From Fuerstiella sp041398845 (GTDB lineage: Bacteria > Planctomycetota > Planctomycetia > Planctomycetales > Planctomycetaceae), in the NCBI GenBank assembly GCA_041398845.1, contig JAWKTZ010000006.1, positions 1,674,001 to 1,738,000 on the forward strand: 64,000 nt of DNA, in the 5' to 3' direction. The notes under the pieces are model-generated. The model made no database searches and was not told the origin of the DNA. It saw only the letters and a list, made by a program, of their open reading frames with translations. Position 1 is the first letter of the stretch. Every line of letters starts with the position of its first letter. Positions 1 through 7,920 of this stretch are shown here, in pieces. The translations under genes and the position numbers were made by a program.

Positions 1-318
1 TCCGATACGTCAGCGACAGACGCGACTCTGGAACAGGCCGTGTCGGAACTGCTGCGACGGGAATCTCATGCCTACATCACGTTATGGGAAACTCTGACGA
101 AGAATGAGCAGCGATTGCTCCGTGGACTCGCGAACTCCGACTCGCCACCGCAACCGTTTTCTGCCGAGTTTACTCGTCGCTATGGCCTGCGTTCCGCTTC
201 CAACGCTCAACGAGCCGTAGAGTCTCTGACCCAGAAAGATGTCATCGACCGCGACGAATCCTCTTACGTGGTGACGGATCGTTTTCTGCGACTCTGGATT
301 AACAAACTGGAGTCGTAA
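1..318 (+). CDS. C-terminal part of an ATPase-like protein (5' end outside window)
   Basis: The reading frame is open from base 1 and ends at a TAA at 316-318, so about 105 C-terminal residues are visible. The segment looks like the winged-helix tail that follows the ATPase domain in archaeal-type AAA (PF01637-like) proteins. It has a helical stretch 'TLTKNEQRLLRGLA', then a 'SASNAQRAVESL' recognition-helix-like segment and a short wing ending in 'YVVTDRFLRLWI'. That pattern, 'valid substrate or new domain, then D/E-R-FLRLW', is typical of the end of those ATPases. No nucleotide-binding motif lies inside the window, so the family call rests only on this tail. It may be an unrelated winged-helix protein. 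A 188-base gap separates it from mutL. Confidence 0.5.
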   Translation, partial: SDTSATDATLEQAVSELLRRESHAYITLWETLTKNEQRLLRGLANSDSPPQPFSAEFTRRYGLRSASNAQRAVESLTQKDVIDRDESSYVVTDRFLRLWINKLES

Positions 319-506
319 GGCGGCCATCGGCAGCCAGGAAAACGCGACGCGATCCCATCTCCGCCGCGTCCACGCCAGCGCACTCGTATCCCGCAGGCAA
401 TGGACTGAATGGAAGATCGCAGGATCTCCCGAAACACTCGTGAACATCCGGTCGTCATCTGTTAAGCTGCGTGCGGCCGCTCACTGCTTCACGGATGTTT
501 TCTGTT

Positions 507-2567
507 ATGTCTCGAATCCAGCAACTCGATCCTCATGTCGTCAATCGTATCGCGGCGGGCGAAGTGATTGAACGACCAGCCAGCGTGGTCAAGGAACTGC
601 TCGAAAACAGCGTGGATGCTCTGTCAACCCGCGTGGAGGTGGATATCGCCGCCGGTGGCATGGATCTGGTGCGGATTTCCGACAACGGCGAAGGCATGCA
701 TCCGGAGGATCTGCTGCTGTCGGTCACCAGCCACGCCACCAGCAAAATTCGCAGCGATCAGGATCTGACCAAGGTGTCGACTCTGGGATTTCGCGGTGAG
801 GCCCTCGCGTCGATCGCGTCCATCAGTCGTTTCCGCATTCGGACTCGACGTCAGGGACTGGACACCGGCCGGGAACTCAAGGCCGAAGGCGGCGATGTCA
901 GCATGCATCAGGAATGCGGCTGTCCGGAAGGAACGGTGATCGAAGTCCACAACCTGTTCTTCAATACACCGGCGCGCCGTAAGTTTCTGAAAAAGGCGTC
1001 CACCGAATTCGGTCGTATCAGCGAACAGTTTTCCCGAGTCGCTCTGGCTCATCCCAATCTGCACATGGTGCTGCGGCACAACGACAAGCTGGTGTATGAA
1101 CTGCCCGCGACGCTGAATCAACTGGATCGTATCCGACGATTCTTCGGCAGCGATGTCGGCGACAAGCTGATCGCCGTCGAATCCGAAACAACAACGGACG
1201 ACGGCGAAACCATTCGACTGTGGGGGTATGTCGGCGAACCATCGCTGAGCAAAGCGACTCGAGCCAGCCAGTATCTGTTTCTGAATGGCCGCTTCATTCA
1301 GGATCGCGGTCTGCAGCATGCATTGCAGGAAGCGTATCGCGGTTTATTGATGGTCGGTCGGCATCCGGTCAGTTTTCTGTTTCTGGAACTGCCTCCTCAT
1401 CTGGTCGATGTCAACGTGCATCCCACCAAGACCGAAGTGCGTTTTCAGGACAGCCAGTCACTGTATCGCCAGTTGCTGCATACTCTGCGAGACAGATTTC
1501 TGGCGCTCGACTTTCAGTCGGAAATTCAGGTACCGACCAGGCATCGCAGTTCCAGCCATGATGAAGCCGTCACTGCATCTCCCGTTCAGAAGGAACTGGA
1601 AATGTGGTCCTCATCGGCCACCACGTATACTCGCCCGCCTCTGGTCGCCGCTGCCATGCGACCGGAAGAAACTCACAGCGCAACGGCCACAGCGAATCGC
1701 CCCCCGTCGACTCACCTGAGTCCCAACCTCAAGTCCGCTGTCTTTCGCCCGGCTGTATCGGAAGCGCTGAGTGCTCCGGCGGGCGGACGGCCGGAAGCCA
1801 CGAATTCTGTGAGTCACGAGGTGGAATCGGATGCGGTTGCCGTGGCGGTTGCAGACGGTCCTCTGGCGGAATCCGTGCAACAGCCGGATTCAGAATTTCC
1901 GCTGGCACCGGAATTCCATTCGACCGTCCGTTCTGAGGAAGCCACCCGTCCTGCGGATGCTGTTGTGCCGGATGTCGGCACGGTCCACGGGGGTGATTTT
2001 CGAGCATTCCAGATTCATGACTGTTATCTGGTGGTGGCCGATCCGGCGGGTCTTGAAATCATTGACCAGCATGCTCTGCACGAACGCATCATGTACGAAC
2101 ATCTGCGCGAACGAGTCTTGCAGGGACAGGTGGAAAGTCAGAAGCTGCTGATTCCGGAGAGCATCGAATGCGGGGCCGGAGAAGCCGCCGTGTTGCTGGA
2201 ATACAAGGATCTGCTGAGCGAAATCGGATTCGAGATCAGTGACTTTGGTGGGACCACGATTCTGGTGACCGCTCATCCGGTGATGCTCCCGCGAGGCCAC
2301 TTTGTCCGTATTCTTCGAGACCTTGCTGCTCAACTGGAAGAATCGGACGGTAAGACGTCGCGCCGGGACCTGTTGGACCACATGATGGCGACGATGGCCT
2401 GTCGAGCTGCCATTAAAGCCGGACAGCGGCTGGCTCCGGAGGAAATGCGGGAACTGCTGGAGCTGCGGCACACCGTCGACGATTCGCACCACTGTCCTCA
2501 CGGTCGCCCCACATCGCTGGTGCTGTCTCAGGCAACTCTGGACAAACAATTCGGCCGCCTTGGCTGA
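507..2567 (+). CDS. mutL: DNA mismatch repair protein MutL with endonuclease motif
   Basis: Mismatch-repair ATPase that links MutS mismatch recognition to strand incision. The start is taken at ATG 507 because 'MSRIQQLD' is where MutL proteins normally begin; GTG 471 and ATG 495 would add a few unconserved residues. Length is 686 residues. The N-terminal GHKL ATPase is complete: 'ELLENSVDA' near residue 35, 'DNGEGM', and 'TLGFRGEAL'. A long variable linker covers residues 340-490. The C-terminal domain has 'DQHALHERIMYE' near residue 518, which fits the DQHA(x)2E(x)4E metal-binding endonuclease motif, plus 'ACRAAIKAG' and 'CPHGRPT'. It is therefore expected to nick DNA itself, as in bacteria without MutH. 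The next gene starts 130 bases downstream. Confidence 0.97.
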   Translation: MSRIQQLDPHVVNRIAAGEVIERPASVVKELLENSVDALSTRVEVDIAAGGMDLVRISDNGEGMHPEDLLLSVTSHATSKIRSDQDLTKVSTLGFRGEALASIASISRFRIRTRRQGLDTGRELKAEGGDVSMHQECGCPEGTVIEVHNLFFNTPARRKFLKKASTEFGRISEQFSRVALAHPNLHMVLRHNDKLVYELPATLNQLDRIRRFFGSDVGDKLIAVESETTTDDGETIRLWGYVGEPSLSKATRASQYLFLNGRFIQDRGLQHALQEAYRGLLMVGRHPVSFLFLELPPHLVDVNVHPTKTEVRFQDSQSLYRQLLHTLRDRFLALDFQSEIQVPTRHRSSSHDEAVTASPVQKELEMWSSSATTYTRPPLVAAAMRPEETHSATATANRPPSTHLSPNLKSAVFRPAVSEALSAPAGGRPEATNSVSHEVESDAVAVAVADGPLAESVQQPDSEFPLAPEFHSTVRSEEATRPADAVVPDVGTVHGGDFRAFQIHDCYLVVADPAGLEIIDQHALHERIMYEHLRERVLQGQVESQKLLIPESIECGAGEAAVLLEYKDLLSEIGFEISDFGGTTILVTAHPVMLPRGHFVRILRDLAAQLEESDGKTSRRDLLDHMMATMACRAAIKAGQRLAPEEMRELLELRHTVDDSHHCPHGRPTSLVLSQATLDKQFGRLG

Positions 2568-2697
2568 GTGGAGCGGGTCTCAGAAACGCACCTTTTTCAA
2601 AAAGCCGTGCTTCTGCCTCACACCGAACGGCTTCCCTTCGTAGAATCTTCGGGCGCTCCCTTTCAACCACCCTGCTCTTTCCGTCATTCCGCAAACG

Positions 2698-4179
2698 ATG
2701 ATCTGCGTCAGTCTTGGAAGAACTCGACACGCTGCCTTTCTGGAGGCTCACCGGTATCTGGGCGACCACAAAGCCGAACTGGTGGAACTGCGAGTCGACT
2801 GGCTGCGCAAACGTCCGGACATTGGCCGACTGCTCAAGGATCGTCCCACTCCCGTGGTTGTCACGTGCCGTCGCAAAGAAGACAAGGGCATGTGGTCCGG
2901 TGAGGAAGCTCAGCGGCTGACGGTTCTGCGTGAAGCGATCATGGCCGGAGCAGACTACGTCGATCTGGAAATTGACATCGCGAAATCGGTGCCGCGTTAC
3001 GGAACCACCAAACGCATCGTCAGTTACCACAACTTCGAAGAGACTCCGATTGAGCTTCATGACATCCATCAGCGCATGGCCGAATGCGACCCGGATATCG
3101 TGAAGCTGGTCACGATGGCGAAGACTCCGGCTGACAACGTTCGCATTCTGGAGTTGCTGCGCACGGTCACCGTTCCCACCGTCGCGTTCTGCATGGGCGA
3201 ATTCGGCACCATCAGCCGCCTGCTGTGCGGCCAGTGGGGAGCTCCCTTCACCTATGCCGGATTCAGCAGCGAACGCGAGATGGCTCCGGGGCAACTGACG
3301 TTTGCGGAAGTTCGCAACCTCTATCGCTACAACCGGATCACGCCGGAAACGAAAATCTTCGGAGTCATCGGAGATCCGATCGGGCACAGCCTGAGTCCCC
3401 TGCTGCACAATGCCGCCTTTCGCAAAGTGGGCTTTGACGGTGTCTATCTGCCGTTGAAGATTCCCGCAGAATCCTTGTTGGCGACACTGCAGGAATATGA
3501 GACACTCAACATCAGCGGCTACAGCGTGACAATTCCTCACAAGGAACACGTGCTGGACTATGTGGAATCACCGGATTCGCAGGCGGACCTGATCGGGGCC
3601 GCCAATACTCTGTTTCGAAAGGACGACACATGGCAGGCCACCAACACCGATTTCAGCGCCATTGTGCAGACCGTCACAGATGCTCTGGCCGCCAGTCCCG
3701 GCCGGACACCCGAACTTGTCGGCAAGCGAGTTCTGGTGCTGGGATCCGGCGGAGTTGCTCGGGCGGCCGTGTGTGCCATGCAGGCCGCCGGTGCTGAGGT
3801 GGTTGTTTCGAATCGAACTCGCGAACGAGCTCGACAACTGGCGTCCGAACTGGACTGTGAGAGTATTGACTGGGCCGGGCGAGGCACGGAACGGTGCGAC
3901 ATTCTGATCAACGGAACGTCGGTGGGCATGCATCCCAAAGTGGACGAATCTCCGTTCGAAGAACGCTGGCTGAAGGACACGATGCTGGTGTTCGACACCG
4001 TGTATACTCCGGAAAATACTCTGCTGCTGAAACAGGCTCGACAACAGGGCTGTTCAACCGCCAGCGGACTGAACATGTTTGTGCTGCAGGCGGCAAAACA
4101 GTTTGAACTGTTTACCGGTCAGGCAGCTCCGGTGGACTACATGGTGGAGACGCTGCGTCGAGGTCTGTCGGTTGCCTGA
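2698..4179 (+). CDS. aroDE: Bifunctional 3-dehydroquinate dehydratase / shikimate dehydrogenase
   Basis: Fusion enzyme for two consecutive shikimate-pathway steps (3-dehydroquinate to 3-dehydroshikimate to shikimate, NADPH-dependent). Residues 1-215 form a type I dehydroquinase: 'ELRVDWL', 'YVDLEID', catalytic His in 'SYHNFEETP', Schiff-base Lys in 'IVKLVTMAKT', and the 'APGQL' substrate loop. Residues 220-493 form the shikimate dehydrogenase: 'GDPIGHSLSPLLHNAAF', the catalytic Lys in 'TIPHKEHV', 'NTDF', the dinucleotide fold 'VLGSGGVARA', and 'NGTSVGMHP'. All key residues are present, so both activities are likely. The same domain order is known in plants, Chlamydiae and Planctomycetes. The shikimate kinase gene follows after 21 bases, which suggests co-transcription. 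Confidence 0.95.
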   Translation: MICVSLGRTRHAAFLEAHRYLGDHKAELVELRVDWLRKRPDIGRLLKDRPTPVVVTCRRKEDKGMWSGEEAQRLTVLREAIMAGADYVDLEIDIAKSVPRYGTTKRIVSYHNFEETPIELHDIHQRMAECDPDIVKLVTMAKTPADNVRILELLRTVTVPTVAFCMGEFGTISRLLCGQWGAPFTYAGFSSEREMAPGQLTFAEVRNLYRYNRITPETKIFGVIGDPIGHSLSPLLHNAAFRKVGFDGVYLPLKIPAESLLATLQEYETLNISGYSVTIPHKEHVLDYVESPDSQADLIGAANTLFRKDDTWQATNTDFSAIVQTVTDALAASPGRTPELVGKRVLVLGSGGVARAAVCAMQAAGAEVVVSNRTRERARQLASELDCESIDWAGRGTERCDILINGTSVGMHPKVDESPFEERWLKDTMLVFDTVYTPENTLLLKQARQQGCSTASGLNMFVLQAAKQFELFTGQAAPVDYMVETLRRGLSVA

Positions 4180-4200
4180 ACATCATTGGTGCTGCATCGC

Positions 4201-4737
4201 ATGATTGTCACTCTGATCGGATATCGCGGCTGCGGAAAGTCCAGCGTCGGGCCTCTGATAGCGGCTGCTTTGAACTGCGAATGCATCGACAGTGACGATC
4301 GAGTTGAAGCGGTGGCCGGGAAATCCATTCAGCGCATCTTTGCGGAAGACGGAGAACCTGTTTTTCGCCAACTGGAAACCGACGTCCTGCGACAGGTTTA
4401 TGCTCAGTCGCCCGTGGTTGTGTCGGCTGGTGGTGGAGCCATCCTTGCTGCTGCCAACCGACAAATGATGAGCTCGGCAGGGCCGGTCGTCTGGCTGAGG
4501 GCCACCGTGGACACTCTGGCCGCTCGCATCACAGGCGATGATTCTTCGGCGACGCGCCGTCCCAGTCTCACGGGCAGGTCCGTTGTGGACGAAGTCGCTG
4601 ACGTTCTGGAGGTGCGGACTCCGTTGTACCGGGAAGTGGCAACTCTGGTCGTGGATGCGGACACGCAGACGCCTCAACAGATTGCCAACCATGTGCTCGC
4701 CGAACTGACGTCTCTCAATGAAGGGCGGTCGTTGTGA
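4201..4737 (+). CDS. aroK: Shikimate kinase
   Basis: Phosphorylates shikimate at the 3-OH with ATP, the step directly after the upstream aroDE enzyme. ATG 4201 gives 178 residues, the normal family length; a TTG at 4186 would only add five residues. Visible motifs are the Walker A 'GYRGCGKSS' at residues 7-15, the substrate-binding 'DSDDR' near residue 32, 'FRQLE', the 'GGG' loop near residue 77, and the lid-region 'RRPSLTG'. The stop codon overlaps the GTG start of the next gene by four bases (GTGA), a sign of translational coupling. The grouping aroDE-aroK-prepilin peptidase is compact, but the third gene has no obvious link to aromatic synthesis. Confidence 0.95.
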   Translation: MIVTLIGYRGCGKSSVGPLIAAALNCECIDSDDRVEAVAGKSIQRIFAEDGEPVFRQLETDVLRQVYAQSPVVVSAGGGAILAAANRQMMSSAGPVVWLRATVDTLAARITGDDSSATRRPSLTGRSVVDEVADVLEVRTPLYREVATLVVDADTQTPQQIANHVLAELTSLNEGRSL

Positions 4738-6056
4738 TCGCAGGCGGCATTCTGTACTGGCTGGTGCTGATCGGCCTGGGAATTTTCGGAGCCTATACCG
4801 GCCGACTGCTGACGATCTGCAGCGACCGCTTTCCTGAGCAGGATCGGTTGCTGCAGCAGTGGAACGGCGTGTTCAAACCGTGGCACGTGTGTCCGGGCTG
4901 CCGGACGCGGCCATCGTTGACAGAACGGCTTCCCGTGGTTGGGTGGCTGTTGAACGGACGTCGGTGTCATGCCTGTCGTCGACGGCTCTCAATCCGTTAC
5001 TCATTCATCGAAGCGGTCACGGCGATTCTGTTTGTCCTGGTCTACTATTGCGAAATCCGTTTCGATGCCCAGGGCAGTCTCAGCAACGGACTGGTGTCTG
5101 ACGAACGCGTTTCCGGACCGGAAGCCATCACCACTTTGTGGTCGGACGGAACATGGCTGCATCTGCGATATGCCTTTCACATGCTGATGATCTGCGGACT
5201 GATCGTCGCAACCGAAATTGACCGTCGTCTCAGAATCATTCCGGACGGCTGCACCGTGCCGATTATGATTCTGGCGGTGCCATTCAGCTTTCTGTTCGGT
5301 CAGTTGTATACGGTGCCGATCTGGTTTCAGGACGCCAGCACGGCGAAGACTCTGCAGGAATGGAGCCGCCTTGCACTGGAACCCTGGCAGTTTCGACTGG
5401 TGCAGCCGCTGCTGATTCCCTGGGACGCCACTCCGTTTCTGCGGGCGTCGCCTCACTGGCACGGGCTGCTGGTGAGCGTGGTCGGGATGATTGCCGGAGC
5501 GGGTTCGGTGTGGGTGGTGCGACAGATTGGATTTCTGAGTCTGAAGCAGGAAGCGATGGGATTCGGCGACGTCGTGCTGATGGGAATGGTGGGGAGTGTG
5601 TTGGGCTGGCAGCCGGTGCTGGCGGTGTTTGTTATCGGAGCTCCGGTGCTGGCGATGTTTTTCGCGCTGTTCAACTGGATCGTTCATCGCGACAACGAAA
5701 TTCCCTATGGCCCGTTCCTGAGTGCGGCGACAATTCTGCTGCTGCTGACATGGCCATGGTCATGGCCGTTTGCCAAGCGGTTTCTGGATATGGGACCATT
5801 GCTGCTGCCGCTGGCTCTGATCGGAGCGTTCCTGATGGGAGCATCTTTGTACGCCATTCAACTGTTGAAACGAGCGTTCGGATTCAGCTCTGTCGATCTT
5901 CAGGATCCCCACGACTGGAACTCCGCCGACCATCTGGCTTATTACAACAGTGAACGCCCGGACGAACAAACCGGGCAATGGCCGAAGGAACAGTGGCCGG
6001 GATGTCGAGCGGGTCGAGGGCTGAGAAACTTCCACGACTGGAAGAACCATCGCTGA
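4734..6056 (+). CDS. Prepilin peptidase (type IV leader peptidase, A24 family)
   Basis: Integral membrane aspartic protease that cleaves (and often N-methylates) type IV pilin-like leader peptides. GTG 4734 overlaps the aroK stop by four bases and gives 440 residues, longer than the usual 220-290 because of a roughly 80-residue insert after the first catalytic Asp and an extended C-terminus. The N-terminal cytoplasmic domain has paired cysteines, 'CPGCRTRP' and 'CHACRRRL', with the conserved 'LPVVGWL' between them. The two catalytic Asp motifs are 'TEIDRRLRIIPDG' and 'GFGDVVLMG' (GxGD). Six or more hydrophobic segments are visible. It probably serves the many pseudopilin-like proteins of planctomycetes. 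No pilus genes lie nearby. Confidence 0.9.
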   Translation: MIAGGILYWLVLIGLGIFGAYTGRLLTICSDRFPEQDRLLQQWNGVFKPWHVCPGCRTRPSLTERLPVVGWLLNGRRCHACRRRLSIRYSFIEAVTAILFVLVYYCEIRFDAQGSLSNGLVSDERVSGPEAITTLWSDGTWLHLRYAFHMLMICGLIVATEIDRRLRIIPDGCTVPIMILAVPFSFLFGQLYTVPIWFQDASTAKTLQEWSRLALEPWQFRLVQPLLIPWDATPFLRASPHWHGLLVSVVGMIAGAGSVWVVRQIGFLSLKQEAMGFGDVVLMGMVGSVLGWQPVLAVFVIGAPVLAMFFALFNWIVHRDNEIPYGPFLSAATILLLLTWPWSWPFAKRFLDMGPLLLPLALIGAFLMGASLYAIQLLKRAFGFSSVDLQDPHDWNSADHLAYYNSERPDEQTGQWPKEQWPGCRAGRGLRNFHDWKNHR

Positions 6057-6085
6057 CGAAACTCCGGAGCGAACGTCAGCCCCGG

Positions 6086-6601
6086 TTACGCCATTCGGAC
6101 ACTGCTGATCTCACAACTGTGCTGGAGGGTCTGCAGGACCACACAGTATCGTTCCGTCAACTGAATCAGTTTCGCAATCTTTTCTTCGGCTTCGTCACTG
6201 TCGATGTCGAACGTCAGAGTCATCTTTGTGAAACCCACCGGCGTTTGTCGGTCAACACCCAGCGTTCCGCGAAAATCCATTTCACCGGCAGCAGTGATAC
6301 CTGCCGATCGGATCTCCAGTCCCATCGCCGTCGCGACGGCTGCGAATGTCACTCCGGAACACGCCACCAGCGATTGCAGCAACATCTCGCCGGCACAAAC
6401 GGCCGTCCCGTCGCCTCCGGCCATGACATGCAGCCCCGCCGTCGTCACGTCAGCCGCCACCGCAGGAGTATCAACTCGGCAGACCAGATTTTCCATGTCG
6501 ATCCTTCCGCTCGCCGTGAACTGAGCACAGGCGGACGCCGGGGATTCGGCATAACGAGACTTCAGAGGGGCCTGACGTGTTCTGAGTTGTTCGGCATTCA
6601 T
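6086..6601 (-). CDS. OsmC/Ohr family protein
   Basis: Thiol-dependent peroxidase-like protein of the OsmC family, 171 residues from ATG 6601 ('MNAEQLRTRQ'). A longer frame starts upstream but its extra residues look non-conserved. The two cysteines expected for this fold are visible: one in 'LLQSLVACSGVT' near the middle and a second in 'ERYCVVLQTL' near the C-terminus. The family usually reduces organic hydroperoxides, though many members have no assigned substrate. The gene is alone on the minus strand, convergent with the prepilin peptidase gene and divergent from the ROK kinase gene with 187 bases between them. Those bases should hold both promoters, but no clear box is visible. Confidence 0.85.
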   Translation of the reverse strand: MNAEQLRTRQAPLKSRYAESPASACAQFTASGRIDMENLVCRVDTPAVAADVTTAGLHVMAGGDGTAVCAGEMLLQSLVACSGVTFAAVATAMGLEIRSAGITAAGEMDFRGTLGVDRQTPVGFTKMTLTFDIDSDEAEEKIAKLIQLTERYCVVLQTLQHSCEISSVRMA

Positions 6602-6788
6602 AAGACGTGTTTTTCGGTCAGGGAAGAGAAAGCGAACGGGAGCGTGTGAGCAGATCATAGAGTTCCTGTTCGCTGAAGACATTCCCGAAAATCACCGGAA
6701 TTCTGTACGCTGCCCCACGGCGTCCGGAACTGCTATTCTGTGAAGCGGAAAACTCACATTCCTGCGACAGGACAGGCGGTACAGTTTC

Positions 6789-7829
6789 GTGGCAGACAAC
6801 GACAAACACAAAATCGAAAAATCCAAAGACGACATCTCCAAAGTGCGAGACGTCTGGGTTGGCTTTGATCTCGGCGGCACCAAAATGCTGGCGGTCGTCT
6901 TTGATGAAAAATTCAACATTCTGGGCAGGAAGCGTCGCAAGACTCGCGACAAGGAAAAGGATGGCGTTCAGATACAGCGCCTGACCGACACCATCCGCAT
7001 GGCGCTGGACGACGCGAAGGTGGACGAATCGGCGGTGCGAGGCATCGGAGCGGGTTGTCCGGGACCGCTGGATCTGAAGAAAGGAGTGATTCTGGAAGCT
7101 CCGAATCTCGGCTGGAAGGATGTTGCTCTGCGCGATCTGCTGGCGAAGGAATTCGGGTGCCCGGCCGAAATCTGCAATGATGTGGACGCCGGTGTCTACG
7201 GCGAATACACGGCCGGTGCCGGTCAGGGAGTTCGCTGCGTGCTGGGAGTCTTCCCGGGAACCGGCATTGGAGGGGGTTGCGTGTATGAGGGGAAGATTTT
7301 TCGGGGAACGCGAGCGTCCTGTATGGAAGTTGGGTTCTTGCAGATGGCGACTGAGGGCCCGGCAGCGGGTGTCGGGCCGGTGGGTACTCTGGAAGGTCTG
7401 GCCAGCCGCCTTGCGATTTCCGCCGAAGCCGCCAAGGCCGTGTATCGCGGCAAAGCGCCGCACATGGCGGAACTGGCCGGCACGGATCTGGCCAACATTC
7501 GCAGCGGAACTCTGGCCAAAGCCATTGAAGCGGGTGACAAAGTGATCGAAGAAATTGTGGCTCGAGCAGCCGAACAGGTGGGGCGGGCGATCGGATCGCT
7601 GGTCAACGTGCTGGCTCCGGACATTGTCGTCATCGGCGGCGGCCTGGCCGAAGCCATGCCCAAGCTGTACCTGTCGGAAGCTCAGAAGGGAGCCCGACGC
7701 AACGTTCTTCCGTCGCTGAGGGATGTTTTTGAAATTCGAATCGCTCAACTGGGCGACTATTCGACGGCCATCGGAGCAGCCGCGTGGGTCAGGGCGCAGA
7801 ATGCCGTCGCAAAGTCGGAATCTGAGTGA
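6789..7829 (+). CDS. ROK family sugar kinase (glucokinase-like) without zinc motif
   Basis: Member of the ROK family (repressors, ORFs, kinases), most likely a cytoplasmic sugar kinase: there is no N-terminal helix-turn-helix. GTG 6789 gives 346 residues with a 20-residue charged lead before the phosphate loop 'GFDLGGTK' (residues 25-32). The catalytic Asp is in 'NDVDAG' (N130, D131), and the second phosphate loop is 'GTGIGGG' (158-164). The usual EGH...CxCGxxGCxE zinc site is missing: residues 180-205 read 'EVGF' and then a cysteine-free 'GPVGTLEGLAS'. Zinc-free ROK kinases are less common, so the sugar specificity cannot be predicted. The gene stands 91 bases before the ppx-like gene. Confidence 0.88.
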   Translation: MADNDKHKIEKSKDDISKVRDVWVGFDLGGTKMLAVVFDEKFNILGRKRRKTRDKEKDGVQIQRLTDTIRMALDDAKVDESAVRGIGAGCPGPLDLKKGVILEAPNLGWKDVALRDLLAKEFGCPAEICNDVDAGVYGEYTAGAGQGVRCVLGVFPGTGIGGGCVYEGKIFRGTRASCMEVGFLQMATEGPAAGVGPVGTLEGLASRLAISAEAAKAVYRGKAPHMAELAGTDLANIRSGTLAKAIEAGDKVIEEIVARAAEQVGRAIGSLVNVLAPDIVVIGGGLAEAMPKLYLSEAQKGARRNVLPSLRDVFEIRIAQLGDYSTAIGAAAWVRAQNAVAKSESE

Positions 7830-7920
7830 ATTTCTGCCGGATTTCCGTTTTTCCCGAATGACAACTTCATAAAGATGAGAATTCTTTGCTGAGTCAGACA
7901 CTCGATTACCATTCGCCTTC

